From the NCBI RefSeq assembly GCF_029852145.1, contig NC_079974.1, positions 9,532,348 to 9,596,347 of the forward strand: a stretch of 64,000 nucleotides of DNA. Reading direction: 5' to 3'. Source of the DNA: Microplitis mediator (Eukaryota > Arthropoda > Insecta > Hymenoptera > Braconidae). Below, one piece after another: positions 1-11,885 of the stretch; position 1 is the stretch's first letter, and the number at the start of each line of letters is the position of its first letter. The notes below the pieces were generated by a model that saw nothing but the letters and a program-made list of their open reading frames with translations, had not been told where the DNA came from and made no database searches. The position numbers and the translations under genes are program-made.

Positions 1-1467
1 CAAGGCTGAAGGCGACGAAGACAATTCACATTGTCTTAATATATACATATATTGTAACGTAATATTTCTTAAAACTTATTTAAACCCAATAATTACTCAA
101 AACTTTTTACTCGATAAATTTACTCCAAAACTCAAAACTCAAATTACTCAAAATCGGGCTACGTTACACTTCGCCCACCAATCACCCCTCTCATCTCCTC
201 CAGATCCTGACGGGCGCCAGCCGACTTTTATTTCCCCGGTATCGGCAACCGGTCTAAACGTACACGTAAATTAAAACCTAAAAACTATACCCTTTGGAGA
301 TGAGAGACATGACCGGTGGTAGCGGCATGTCCTGGTGCGCTCAGTATGCTAGGTTGTGGAGAGAGGGTCGCGGTTCTTTCAATGCGAAAGAAGCCGATTA
401 ATTAACTACTATAAAAGACATAAAATAGCGAAACAAAATTAAATAAAATACCATAAAGATGACGCGAGAGCGACGCGGAGGGCCCAAAAGACCCGCGGTC
501 CAATACTTTCGGTCCATCACGCAAATAAATACCTGGGCAAGACATCGGGAACCTCTCGACGACGACGAATCACAAACTTAATACACTACTAAAAGAAAGA
601 TAAACTAAAATAAAATATAAATAAATAATGCGGTAATTTGCGACAACTATCACGACAAACGGCTCCAAGAGCACCATACACCGGGCTACAGGCTCCAAAA
701 CGACGAAAAGTCTAGGGTGGCGGTCGAGGTCCACCGTGGCGACTCTCCGACTCACTACCGCTTACTCTAAGACTCCAAACTCGACTACTGGGTCGACTCG
801 TACACGAGCGACGCCAGGTCTCAACTTTTCTCTTCAACGGCACTCGCACAACTGTTTCACGATAATCTCCCACTCTAACTCGCTTACTCTACTCCATCTC
901 TTTCAATCCTACATTCTCGCTTCTCCATCCATTCTTACCTTCACAAACATACAAGCGGTGGACTCACGGGCCTTCCCGTAATGTCACTCCCCGTGATATC
1001 CGAAGTTAGCGAATTGTTGGCTTCCTCGAGCATCGCAAACGAGGCCTGCCATCCCCCAAATAACCGTACACGTACCCCAGCTAACTTCGAGTACCACCAT
1101 GAAGGGGCGGCGACATCTCAGTCGCACCTCCGCAATCACCACGTCAACCCCGAGGGCTAAGCCTAGGCATAGTCGTCATCACTGGTCGGGAGGCACGTTA
1201 TATTGGCCACTATCCGCGACACAGCTAGACATCCCCCGTTAAATCCACGCTCCATCACACAGACACTCAAGAAACATACCCCATATCATACACGTACTCT
1301 ATCACGCACTTAACTGATCATACACATTTATACTCCATATACTCAGCTCACTATTCACTACCCTCAACTCGACACACATACTCACATTATCTCTCTCTAG
1401 CACACAGACTCCCACGTACTCCAACCTTAAATCCCATCTCCTCGGCAATGTAACGTCACAATATATA
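1..1467. other. Non-coding stretch, possibly LTR-derived
   Basis: I see no convincing gene. The short open frames here have no recognisable domain. The stretch is rich in ACTC-type low-complexity sequence (roughly 730-950 and 1290-1440). TGTAACGTA at 53-61 and its reverse complement TACGTTACA at 160-168 form an inverted pair like the ends of insect gypsy LTRs, and TGTAACGT occurs again near 1449. LTR origin is an inference; no target-site duplication could be assigned. Confidence 0.35.
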
Positions 1468-2463
1468 TTAGGGTGCTTCATTTCGGAGCCAGATTTTTTT
1501 TTCAAGTGCATGTGGAAATAACCATAGTTCAACACAAAAATAAAATTTTCGCGCATGAAAAAAATTCTATGTCGATTACAGACCTAGCTCATTGAAAAGT
1601 TCGATTTTCCCATTTAAATAACATGGGAAATTTTTTTTTTAGCTTTAAGTATTTTTAACCTCGTTAACAAATCAATAGATCAAATACACTAAAACATATT
1701 TTGTAGGAAATTGAACGCTCTACAAAAAAGGTCTCTTATCATTTTTCGATTAATCCATTTGTTTCAAAGTGATTAGAGCTCGAAGTAAAGTTGGAGATCG
1801 TTTTATTTTTCTGGTGAAACTATCAAACTTATCTCAAAAGGTTATAGATTGTTTTTGGTTGCCAATTTTATTCTCTACAAATTATTGTCAGTAAAGTTTT
1901 TTCAAATTCCACATTGTTTTCTAGTTATTTTCATTTTAATTTCAAGCTCCGAAAAAAGTGGTTCTGATCGATTTCAAGAGCTCGACATTGAAATGGAAAT
2001 AACTAGAAAACAATGCCGAATTCGAAAAAAACTTTACTGATAATAATTTGTAGAAAATAAAATTGTCAACAAAAAAGACCCTATAACATTTTGTGATAAG
2101 TCTGATAGTTTTACCGGTAAACTAAAAAGGTCTCCAACTTTACTTGGAGCTCTAATAACTTTTGAAAAAATGGATTTATCGAAAAATGATAAGAAACCTT
2201 TTTTGTAGTGTCCAATTTCCTGCAAAATATGTATTAGTCTATTTGATCTATTGATTTGTTAACGAGGTTAAAAATACTTAAAGCTAAAAAAAAAATTTTT
2301 CCCATGTTATTTAAATGGGAAAATCGAATTTTTCAATGAGCTAGGTCTGTAATCGACATAGAATTTTTTTTCTTGCGCAAAAATTTTTTTTTTGTGTTGA
2401 ACTATGGTTTTTCCTTCATGCACTTGAAGAAAAAAAATCTGGCTCCGAAATGAAGCACCCTAA
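1468..2463. mobile_element. Foldback element 1 (long inverted repeat, about 1 kb)
   Basis: The two halves are near reverse complements meeting around 1950. The left tip reads TTAGGGTGCTTCATTTCGG and the right tip is its complement, and both are flanked by TATA sequence, which fits a TA target as used by Tc1/mariner-type elements. The arms carry the motif CCCATTTAAATAACATGGG (left from 1609, right ending 2319), 141-144 bp inside each tip. A second shared block containing TTGAACGCTCTACAAAAAAG lies near 1712. No transposase is encoded. Transcription through it would give a long double-stranded hairpin RNA (inference). Confidence 0.8.
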
Positions 2464-4136
2464 TATACATATATATATATATATAAATACATATATAAAC
2501 TTTTGAACCAAGTGCATTTCCTGACTCAGCTCGTCGAGCTGAGTTTAGAGGTACCAAATTTTTAGAAAATTCAATCATGAGGACAATCACAATAGTTAGA
2601 TTTTTATGAAATCTACGAAGAATAATTTCTGAAATTTTCAAAAATCAAAACTCCTCCATTGTGACGTCGTTTCCGGTGACCCCTCGAAAAAAAGGTGCGT
2701 CCGCGTGGTCAGCATAACTCCTGACAGGATCATCTAAAATGAAAGAACAAAAAAAAGTGTTTTAGTTGAGACCATAAACTCGTGCTTGAACAAAGGAAAG
2801 AAAAAAAAAGTAAAAATTGGAATATTGGCAGACATTTTTCCAAAAAAATGAAAATTTCGGTCAAATTTGCTTGACATTTTGTTTTTTTTTAAATAGTTGT
2901 AATTAAAAAAATAAAATCCTTCGTCCAAGTGCAAGTAAATTGTATCTTGAACACCTGTTTAAATTTTCATCAAGATCGGTTGATTAGTTTTCGAGAACAT
3001 TTGACAACTTACTTTGAAAACACGGTTCCGAGAAAAACGCGTTTAAAGTTTTGAGTAACAATCAAAGTGGAAAAAAAATGTTTTTTGTAACTTACAGTGA
3101 ATCGTCGATTCCTGGGCCATAAAGTAAAGATCCTGCAGCAGTTGCAATGTCCAGGGCATCCTTTTGCTCCTGTCGATGACGGATTCTGGCTTCGCGAGTC
3201 TCGCTCGCAGATTTTTTTCGGCTGCGCACACACGGTTTTCATCCGAAATTCGGGCATATTCGTGGGAGTTTCGGCCTAGTTTTAAATCCATACCGTGCAT
3301 AATTAATAATAAAGCTGATGTTCCGTCATTGAAGATACAAGCAGCGACCAATGCCGCAATATTTACAATCTTTGAACCAGCAGGAAGTATTTTTGGAGTA
3401 ATTTTCCAGATCAACTGGTTGAAGCTCTCGTTGTTATTTTGTGTGAAACCACCAACACACCGTTCGAGAAGCTCATCCTTACTGATATCATCATATATTG
3501 GTTTCATAGCAATCAAAATTTCATCTGGTAATGGAGTATACTCATGTTTAAATGATGAAAAAGTATTTGTAGCTGATGCTCGTTGCCAAGCGTACCAAGA
3601 ATCTGGACCTTTTGGGCAGTTATCGTGTTGAGGTTTTGTATCTGTAGAGCTATAGTAATAATAGGTAGCCCATATAGCATCTTTCATTTTTTCTACTGAT
3701 TCACAGTTTCTACTTATCGCCAAACCACAGTACACAGTTCATTTGTCTAATAATTTACTGGTCAGTTTACCTTTGCCAGAAAGAGTTTTTTTTGTTTTTT
3801 TTTACTTTTTAATATTTTTTCCTCAGTTGTTTTCTTTACTAACTCACGCGAACGGGTCCCCATTCTTTTTTGCACGTGTCCAACGCATTCTTTATTATTG
3901 ATAACAAAATCGTCACCGTAAGGTTGGGCATTGAGAAGACCAGAGTAAGTTTTTGAGTCCTCATCTCCTATATAATTTTCGAACCTCAGTCCATATTTGA
4001 CAATCAAGCGTTTAAACATTTCAATAATCGATGAGACTTTCATGTTTCCTGATGCTCTAGTGTGATTGGCGGTGCATTGATTTGTTTCAATGTGTTCTTC
4101 TTTCCATTCTTCATATTCTGCAGCATCTAATTCTTG

Positions 4137-4819
4137 ACTTCCAGCTAAGAAAATCGACGATTTTCGAAAAATTGGGAAGTTATTGTTTTCACCCCGATTT
4201 GCGAAAATCGAAATTTTATCAGATCTCGACGTTTTGAGGTCCTAGGAAGCTATTCTGAGTATTTCCAGAATGATGTCCGAGTGTCTGTATGTATGTATGT
4301 ATGTATGTATGTATGTATGTGTGTGTGTGTGTATGTGTGTATGTGTGTGACCGGTCTATAACTTTTTAACTAATGAACCGATTTGAATGGTTACGGCGGC
4401 AATCGAAAGAGCTTGTTGGCCATCAACTTTTCTGAAAATTCCAGATCATTTGATCAAGTAGACTCGATAATATTGGCGAATTACGAAAAGAAAATTTTTT
4501 TTTCAGTTTTTTATTGATTTCTTAGAAACGACTTATACGATCAACTTCAAAATCTAATCAGCTTTAGAACTCAATAAAATACGCCGATTGCCGCCTCAAC
4601 CATCAAAATCGGTCAATTTGTTCCTGAGATATCGTGGGAGAAAGAAATGCTAAAATCGGTTTTTTTCGAAAACAATGGCACACAAAAGTATTTTCGAGCT
4701 CGAAGAGCCCGAAAATGTATCCACAACAATGTTTCCGAGCTCGAGGAGCTCGAAAACAGCGGGAAGTTTTGGGGCTGGCCCGCAGGGACAACCGATAGAC
4801 AGATTTTTTTTTTCCAGCT
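4137..4819 (+). mobile_element. Repeat family A, copy 1, inserted in the MULE pseudogene
   Basis: This block interrupts the Mutator-like coding sequence. TTCCAGCT occurs at both edges (4139-4146 and 4812-4819) and could be an 8-bp target duplication. A caution: copy 2 begins AACTTCCCGCTAAG, so part of that sequence may belong to the element. The 5' part contains GAAGTTATTGTTTTCACCCC, followed by a GTAT/GT microsatellite (about 4285-4350) and the phrase GTGTGACCGGTCTATAACTT. The 3' part holds GAGCTCGAA units, AGCGGGAAGTTTTGGGGC and a T-run. The start and the AGCGGGAAGTT near the end are complementary, suggesting short inverted termini. No coding capacity. Confidence 0.6.
4285..4350. repeat. 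GTAT/GT microsatellite inside repeat family A
   Basis: A run of GTAT units passes into GT units. The same composition is found at the matching place in copy 2 (about 19688-19770), so the microsatellite belongs to the element rather than to the insertion site. Confidence 0.85.
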
Positions 4820-5624
4820 TTCACATAACTTACAATAAGAAGATTACACCAACACATCCAACACTTTTCCCGAATAATATCCGATTAGTGAACTCACACC
4901 ACATAGTGATGAGAAACCACGTTTTTTCCAGGTACCGTCACCGGAAATACTCACATCTGTCGTATCTTGTCATTCGTTTTCAATATTTGTAAATTGTTTT
5001 CCTTCTTCAGCAGCAGATGAGAGTAGAGTCTGAGTAACTGTCTCAATACACTCATGTATTTTATCAATATAAAAATCGTATGTAGACTGGTTTAAAAATT
5101 AACTGCTTATGTCCATCAAACCGCAGAATTTCTTGCATCCGGCGAGCCTTAAGCCCAATATTCTCATAACAAAAATGAACCGGCGATTTAATGTATACAT
5201 TCTTCTGATTTTTTGACAAGATAAAATATATTTGGAATCACATCGTTCACATTCTACTACGATTTGATATCCCAGACCAAATTTCGAACATTGCTTAAAC
5301 TGTACTTTACCATTACACAATTGATCTTCATCTTCATTGCCAATAATGTTAGAACACCGCACAAACGATGAGAGAGTTGAGAAAACCAAGGCAAAATCTA
5401 TGATTGAATATTGGAGCGTGTCCTCTTCTGGCACGTGCTCTTTATCATCAGCTTTTAATTTTCTTGCTGAGGTGCTCCTGAAGGAACTATCATCAGTTTC
5501 TGGATCTTTAGGATTAAAGGACTGTCTTCTTTTTCTCGGTCTATCTTTTCTACGAGCTCCAAGGGTTAACTGTTTTCTTGAAATTTGATGCATTGTTTAT
5601 CAACTTCAGAAATGACACTAGATA

Positions 5625-6859
5625 ACCACAAATAATACCACGTTTTTAATAAATTATATGATAGAAACTTGGGATAAGCTCAAATGAACCTCGTCCTTCA
5701 AGAAGTAATCACCAAATAAAACATTTTAAACTAGTTTTCCTTAGTAAGTGAAAGCAATATACAACAATGACAGACAAACAATAGACGAGCAGCTGCTCAC
5801 TATACCTGAGGCGCGCTGACCCTTCCATACCTGACTTGGAGCGCACACCTTCCAAAGGCTGTATCTCCGAAACTATTATTCGGATCGACTTTAAAATTCA
5901 GGATAATATTCTTGAGATGTTGTAGAAATTAATAAGCCAAAAAAAAAATCGATTTTTTGAACCCACGAAACCCATGTAACCCCTTAATAAAGTAATAATT
6001 TTTATTTACCGGATTATTTTCGCGACAACTTTATTTTATTCCGGCTGTAGAGCCTTGAGTAAATACTACAGAGTTTCGAACACTTAACGGTGGCAAAGCG
6101 AGACGTGACGGAACTTTCGAGAACACGATATTGAACGGCTGGAGAGCCTGAACTATCCTTTTCTTTACGTGAGATCAACGAAAAGGTATTAAGTAATATA
6201 TTATAATTAATCAGCCAGATTAATGATTTAATCAGAGGCCTTTTAATTATAATTTACCTTTACTTTCTTTCAGCAGCCCTTGGAATTTTTTAGCGATGTT
6301 CTGCTGCGGGCTGTGATCAATTGTCGATGTTTTCTTTCAAATTTCCAGGGTTTCCATTGTCCGGTTTTCCTCGTCCTCTCTCTTTATCTTCGCCACCAAC
6401 TATAAATTTGTATTGTAATTTTAATAGTTAACCTGTCAATGAACAGTACGTATAAGTATTTTCATATAGTTAATTAATAGGATGGCCTCTAAGAGCCAGG
6501 TAACAATTGATAATTAATAAAAATTAATCGCCTCGTTCCACGTGAAGCGGACAACTTTTATATTTACCTTTTGTTTTCTACGTCTGATCCTTTTGGGTGT
6601 CCGACGAACTCTGTGTATTCCTCGTTCCGTTGACACATTTTATATCTCGTTCCACCGTTTTCGGTTTACTCCCGGAAACTTAGTCTATGGGGGTGGCGAA
6701 TATTCGGGTCTCGGTGATCGTGCGACACCCGGTGACTAGTCGCGTTACTAACTCGCAACTTACGAGGTCGTTGGCCGGTTATCGGCGGGAAGCGAAATCC
6801 AAAACCAAATTTTTAATTCCACAGGGAATTTTAATTCACCCTGTTACAAAATAACAAAA
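5625..6859. other. Gap without recognisable gene
   Basis: The sequence is unique-looking and moderately AT-rich. Pieces around 6000-6200 (ACTTAACGGTGGC, TTTACGTGAGATC) and 6260-6400 look like untranslated retroelement DNA but have no defining motif. An open frame at 6542-6739 has no domain I can name. I annotate nothing functional. Confidence 0.3.
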
Positions 6860-7053
6860 ATATGCCAATTTTCACTATTACAAGAGTTCAAATTATTTTA
6901 AACTCTTAGTTAGACCTTTCTATCGCCACCGTCCATCTAACGGTATTATATAAAATTACTGATATTTCTTAGGAAAATTTATTCTGGAAAATTGCATGAT
7001 TTTGTGTTATTTTTGTCAATTTTGCTTACTTTAGCCGTGTTGACTCATAAATT
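6860..7053 (-). mobile_element. Partial copy of the 321-bp MITE found at 19085-19405
   Basis: About 190 bp match, in reverse complement, the interior of the element at 19085-19405, including the phrases AAACTCTTAGTTAGACC and ACCGTCCATCTAACGG. The terminal inverted repeats present in the other copy are missing on both sides, so this is a truncated copy. Confidence 0.75.
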
Positions 7054-7119
7054 TTTGTGCTCATACAAAAAAAGTAAACTGTAACTTTAACTAGTCAAAG
7101 GTTGATATTGTTGATGTAA

Positions 7120-7893
7120 CTTAGAGTCTCGATTTAACTCTTTCGAAATCTAAAGGTAAAAGTCCGGATGATTTAGACTTAAAGTGGCTAAAGGATCATT
7201 TATCACAGATCTCTCTTTTTGACAGTTGTTTTCAATCGTTCACTAGATTCTGTTATTTTTCCTGAACCTTGGAAGTCTGTCTTTATTGTTTCATTAAACA
7301 AAGTCACGCCACCAAAAACTATGTCAGATACTAGATCTATAGCTAATTTTTCGCATGTTGCCAAAGTCTTTGAGCGTTGTGACGCAAACAAATTAGTAAT
7401 ATCTCGAAAAAAATAATTTGTTGGATGATTATCAATCAGGATTTCGAAGACATCAAAGCACACAGGCTGCGTGCCTGAGGTTAACTGATGAGGTTCGTAA
7501 AGCCATTGATAGTGACAATCTCACATTTCTAATTTTATTTGATTTTCCAAAGGCTTTTGATCACATCGACCCAAAAGTATTATTTGTTACATTATACGAA
7601 TTGGGATTCTCCATTGGAACTATCCTTTAGTTCCAATCATATCTCAAATGTTCTAACATCAGTCAGTCATAATTCAGGAGTCTTTCAGGGCTCTATTTAA
7701 ATTCTGATTTTATTTTTGATTGCAATAAATGGAGTAGCAAAGAGGCTAAGAAATTGTAAGTATGGACTTTTTGCGGATGACAAATGGGCCTATCTCCACA
7801 CTAAGTTATTCAGGCTAAATGAGGCGGCTGCTCAGATTACTATTGATGCACAGGCTGTAGCTAATTGGGCTTGAGAAAATAATCTGCTGATAC
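7120..7893 (+). pseudogene. Jockey-like LINE reverse transcriptase, fragment 1
   Basis: Conceptual translation in shifting frames gives an ordered set of RT motifs: SPDDLDLKWLK, FPEPWKSVFIVSLNK and DTRSIANFSHVAKVFER (fingers), YQSGFRRHQSTQAACLRLTDE, then FPKAFDHIDPKVLF (palm, first catalytic Asp) and YGLFADDKWAY (catalytic FADD box, near 7770). Stops and frameshifts at about 7415, 7630 and 7875 make it non-functional. It is continued at 8539-8805 and 9869-10010 after two inserted LTRs. The enzyme would copy LINE RNA into a nicked chromosomal target. The clade call (jockey superfamily) rests on motif wording only. Confidence 0.75.
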
Positions 7894-8533
7894 TGTTCAA
7901 ATCTCCCTCGCCTTCTCTCAGCCGTCGCTTCGATCGCACGTACCGTAGATCTCTGCACCATCGATCCAGCCCCGCTTAATCAACGGGAAGCCGGCTAGTT
8001 GCGCCACATGGAGTCCTCTCAGTCGCAAACTTGTGCAACAGGCGCTCTCTAGCTTTTTTTTGGTGAATTATCATTCGTTTTTTGCTTTCTTATTGAAAAC
8101 CACGTTTTCTAAAAAGTTATCTTTGCTTTTCCTAATCTCGCTAAAATTAATCAATCTTGCTACAAATTACACTAATTACTTTTTAGTTTGTTATAGTGAC
8201 ATTAGTTTCATTATCATCAGTGCTCGGTTTCATCGTTGCATCGCGGTTTCGATAAAATCAGCATCCAACCACGGCGTGGAATTCTCGACCGCGTGGCATG
8301 CATGTACTTAACCTAAAAGTGATTTACTTTTACCGCGCTTCTGCAAATTAAGTTTATATAGACTCGAATAAATAAATTACTGTGATAATAAAATTAATGT
8401 GAATGTAAATACAGTGAAGTTTACGATTAGGTAATAAATGTAAATTATAATAACGAACATTGAAAATCACTTGAGTTTTCCCAGCTATCCAGATCCCAGT
8501 ATTTGCAACCGTTTCGTCATCTAGCTTTGTACA
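7894..8533. mobile_element. Solo LTR inserted in the LINE (TSD GATAC)
   Basis: The 640-bp insert begins TGTTCAAATC and ends TTTGTACA, so it has canonical TG...CA ends. It is flanked by the direct repeat GATAC (7889-7893 and 8534-8538), a 5-bp duplication typical of LTR-retroelement integration. Removing it brings the LINE coding text ...ENNLLI together with FQKTKVMTLG. There is no internal coding region, so it is either a solo LTR left by LTR-LTR recombination or a small non-autonomous element. Confidence 0.7.
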
Positions 8534-8538
8534 GATAC

Positions 8539-8805
8539 ATTTTCAGAAAACAAAAGTCATGACATTGGGCAGTAGGCGTAAAGTCAAATTACTTAAAGAT
8601 TGTCAGCTACCACAAATCATGATAGATGGAAATATTATCCCATGTGTAAATACTATCAAGCATTTAGGTATTCAATTGTCAAATGATCTTTTGTGCGATG
8701 CTCATGTTTCACAGCTCTCTCGGAAAATTTATGCTATGCTAAACAGTCTAAAATACAAGAAAAATGTTCTTTCGCAGTCTTGCCGAAAATTATTGGTTAC
8801 TGTTA
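8539..8805 (+). pseudogene. Jockey-like LINE reverse transcriptase, fragment 2 (thumb)
   Basis: The frame reads KTKVMTLGSRR, then a region with VNTIKHLGIQLSNDLLC and SRKIYAMLNSL, which is the typical sequence after the FADD box in jockey/CR1-type RTs (K.MTLG, then KHLGI...D..L). It follows fragment 1 directly once the 7894-8533 LTR is removed, and is interrupted at 8806 by a second LTR. Confidence 0.75.
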
Positions 8806-9868
8806 TGTAACCGTGCAGCAAGCGTAAGACGTGAGAGTGTGGCTCTCTCGCTTCAATTATCTTCTCTCCCTCTCTCTCTTCTTGCTCTGAGAGTCAAGTG
8901 CAGTAGTCTAGTCTCTGCGTTAGAATTTGGGGGATGATTTCGCGCAGCATGGGACCGCAAATTAGTCCCTGCGCATAATTAGGTGGGGTCAACGCAGGTT
9001 GGTGGCCCAGAGAACTGACCCGAGACGGACACTTAAGTTCGGTCAGCGAAAACGCACCGACGCATAATTATTTCTGCTCAAGTAATTATTAGAACTAGTC
9101 TTTTGATATTAAACTAAATTTATTTAACTTATTAGAAGTGGTACTTGAGTCTTTCATAATTTATTTGAATTAAAATTTAACTTGTTAATTGAGATACGTG
9201 GTGTTGCTTTGATACACCAAATTAAATATTATACCTAAAGTGAGTGGTGTGGTTTTCTTCGTGTGCGACAACCTGCCGACGCGGATCCCAGGAGCCAAAG
9301 AAAACCTATTGGACACCAACATCACCAGGACCAAGCCGAGAAGAATCGTTGACCGGCATCGTCAGTAAGCAGATAAAGATTCTGATAAGTTCTCAACAAG
9401 TTACAAGTATATCGATGTAGATTATAATTTTTCTCTCTCTTCAACGCGATTGAATATTTCCGTCACTAAATTTTGCTCCCGCTCACAACGAATAAATCCA
9501 CGCGTTCCGAATCTATTAATTACTCGCTAGACGCCTTATGAATAAATAAATTCGCTATAAATTTAAATAACAAAGGGGAAACTATATATATGGGATTTGG
9601 TTAAATAAAATTTGTAAATAAAATTTATATTAAGCATTCAACCTCAATTATCTCCAGAGTCCTTTATTTAAGTTTATTTCAGTCGCGTGTCCGGCTCAGG
9701 ACGAGTACCTGCTTCCTGAGATAATTTCCCGTCTTTTGGAACCAGATTTTAAAATAAAATAAGTATAATTAATAATAGTAAATTTAAGTAAATCAGTAAT
9801 TTCGGGAAATTTATTTAACTGTGGTTTTTGGCTATCTGGACACGCAGTAGCCAGGGCCCACCGTTATA
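8806..9868. mobile_element. Solo LTR of gypsy type (TSD GTTA)
   Basis: The insert starts TGTAACCGTG and ends CCGTTATA, an imperfect version of the TGTAACG...CGTTACA ends common in insect gypsy LTRs. It is flanked by GTTA at 8802-8805 and 9869-9872. It lies between RT thumb text ending KLLVTVM and text beginning LPIIDYCSIVF, so it is a clean insertion in the same LINE. It contains a CT-rich tract (8850-8890), a possible hairpin around 8942-8980 and several AATAAA sequences, and no coding region. Confidence 0.65.
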
Positions 9869-10010
9869 GTTACTATCTTGCCAATTATTGATTATTGCTC
9901 TATTGTCTTCTTAGTTTCATCAAAGGGGCTTGATAGTAAATGACAGTGGTTTGTCAATAATGCAATCAAATTTATTCTCAATCTAAAGTGAGATGAGCAT
10001 ATCACGCCCC
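9869..10010 (+). pseudogene. Jockey-like LINE, fragment 3 (C-terminal)
   Basis: The frame reads LPIIDYCSIVFLVSSKG, then NNAIKFILNLK and DEHITPHR, which matches the C-terminal region of jockey/CR1-type ORF2 (leDYCs.v......L...qN...R.I). In-frame stops are present. Where the LINE stops and the next element starts is not sharp and lies near 10010-10030. Confidence 0.6.
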
Positions 10011-10019
10011 ATCGTCATA

Positions 10020-11885
10020 ATTGATGGAGACAGTAATGTTGGCACTTGTGAGATCTCCAGTTCTGAAGATGATACATCAAGTGTAACAAATTATAGTGAT
10101 TTGGACCATGATAGTGTTTCTAGTACAGACGAATTTACTGTATCCCTACACGCAATTGATGAAATTAACTATGAAGATGATGACACTGGAGCTGTTCGTT
10201 ATGACTTTAGTCTATTGCTTTATAAAGATGGCTCAATGACTCTAGATGGAAGTATATTAATATTGCTCAAATTGTATGCGAAAAATAAATGAACTAAAGT
10301 CAGTTTGCAAGCTACATTAAAAATGCTCCGAAAATTTCTTCCTGTTGGTGATAGCTTTCCAAAAACTATATTTAATTTATTTAAATATTTACAAGACATA
10401 GCTCTAGCAATTAGTTCAATCAAACATTTTTATTGCAAGCACTGTTATATAATGATCAGTAAAACTGAATAGTTGTCAATCATGCAAAAAAAAGTGAAAA
10501 AGCAAATTTTTCGTACTTTTTTGAATTTGATATTAGTGATCATATTAAATTTTTATTTGAAAATAGAAATCTCACAGACAAATTAAAATCTTATCTCAAC
10601 AATGCCGAGAATAAGCCCGGTATTTTAGATACATCAGATGGTTCGGAATATTTCCGAGTTGATGCTAGACCAGATAGACAACCGTATGATTTGACACTGA
10701 TACTTACCACCGATGGTCTTTCGTTAATTAAAAGTTCCAAGAGTCATTGCTGGCCTCTGATGTTCGTCATCGCTAAAATCCCCTCACTATTTACTGAAGG
10801 AATCAGCTAGATACATCCACCAACAGGAGAAACAATCGTTAGTAAGATCGTAGTATCTCTTGTTGTAGGGGATGCTCCTGCTAGGGCAAAAATACAAAAT
10901 GTGCTGAATTTTAAGGGTCGATTCGGATCAGGGAGAGATTATCGTTGCTATCCGTACTACGAAGATGTTAATAAATTGAGAACTAGTCGTAGAATGTAGA
11001 TGCAAGCTTAGAGAGCATTTCTATTGGATAAAACACACTGTGAAGGAGTCAAAGGAACAACTGACATCAAAACTGCCACTAATCGATTTAGAAACCTGCG
11101 TATTTCCAGAATATATGCTTAGTACGTTTTTGGGTGTCGGAAAATATTTTATAGACTTGCGGATAAATAAAAAAGGCTCTTGGAGTATAAAAAAAATTAT
11201 AGAAGACATTAATGACTTCATAACTAGCATAATACAACCATCTTTAATCAATCGAATGCCGAGACCATTGACCGATTATAAATTATTAAAAGTTATTGAG
11301 TTTTTGTACTGGGTTTGAATTTTTTCACTACCTACACTGCAAAAATATCTTGAAAATAAATATTTTTAACATTGGGTTTTGCTTGTCAAAGGATTGCTTC
11401 TTTCACTTCAAGATAATATTCCTAATGAGGATCTTGCGTTAGCAGATACTTGTTTAAGATTATTAGTTAAGCAAATAAATATTTTATATGGTAATCGTAA
11501 TTTAACTTACAATGTTTATCAGCTATTACATTTGACGCCCATAGTTAAGAGATGAGGACCAATATGGGCTACATCAGCTTTCCCATTTGAAAATATAAAC
11601 AGTTCCTTGGCTACTTGTGTTCACGGTTCAAAACATTTGGGTCAAGAGCTCATTAATAATCTAAAAATTTTCCTAGGAATACAATTTCTTCGCAGCGAAG
11701 TAAATAAACGAGGTCATAATCACTTGTCAATTGGAAAAGAAGATAATTTAATTGGCAAAAGTTGTACTGTTGAATTAAGTGAAGCAAAAATGCAGTAAGT
11801 AAACGATCATTACATTGACACAGAAGATTTTCATGTTTATTATCGAGCAAAAATATGTAACTTAGAATATATATCACAATTGTAA
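10020..11885 (+). pseudogene. CACTA-type (TNP2-like) transposase pseudogene
   Basis: An acidic N-terminus (SSEDDTSS, DLDHDSVSS) is followed by YDFSLLLYKDGSMT and ILLKLYAKNK, then KFLPVGDSFPKTIF and HFYCKHCY (cysteine/histidine motif), FEFDISDHIKFLFENRN, SKSHCWPLMFVIAKIPS, IHPPTGETI, RAKIQNVLNFKGRFG, PLIDLETCVFPEYML and FPFENINSSLATCVHGSKHL. I recognise this order from a transposase family widespread in insects and related to plant CACTA/EnSpm TNP2; the family name rests on memory of the motif pattern. Many stops and frameshifts (for example near 10290, 10470, 10810, 11318, 11552) show it is dead. A deletion of text after AKIPS is likely. CACTA termini were not found. Confidence 0.65.

Larger units (their letters stand above)
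3043..5593 (-). pseudogene. Mutator-like (MULE) transposase pseudogene
   Basis: Reading leftward from the ATG at 5593, the pieces match in order an insect Mutator-like transposase family that I recognise by pattern. The N-terminal part (5593-5099) has a cysteine-containing segment and NRRFIFVMRILG. A core at about 4980-4870 reads VSISGDGTWKKRGFSSL. The piece 4140-3762 contains EMFKRL, GDEDSKT, AQPYGDD and ECVGHVQKRMGTR. The C-terminal piece (3735-3043) contains YCGLAISRN, NESFNQLIW and FNDG. The gene is dead: in-frame stops lie near 5099 and 4970, there is a frameshift near 3775, and an inserted repeat (about 4137-4811) splits the sequence between SSYCKLCE and AAEYEEWKEEH. The product would cut and rejoin element ends in the nucleus. 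I did not find the terminal inverted repeats of the parent element. Confidence 0.8.

Noticed and set aside
6542..6739. 65-residue frame with several hydrophobic residues
   Set aside because: No domain, no neighbouring exon and no repeat in another copy; cannot be supported.
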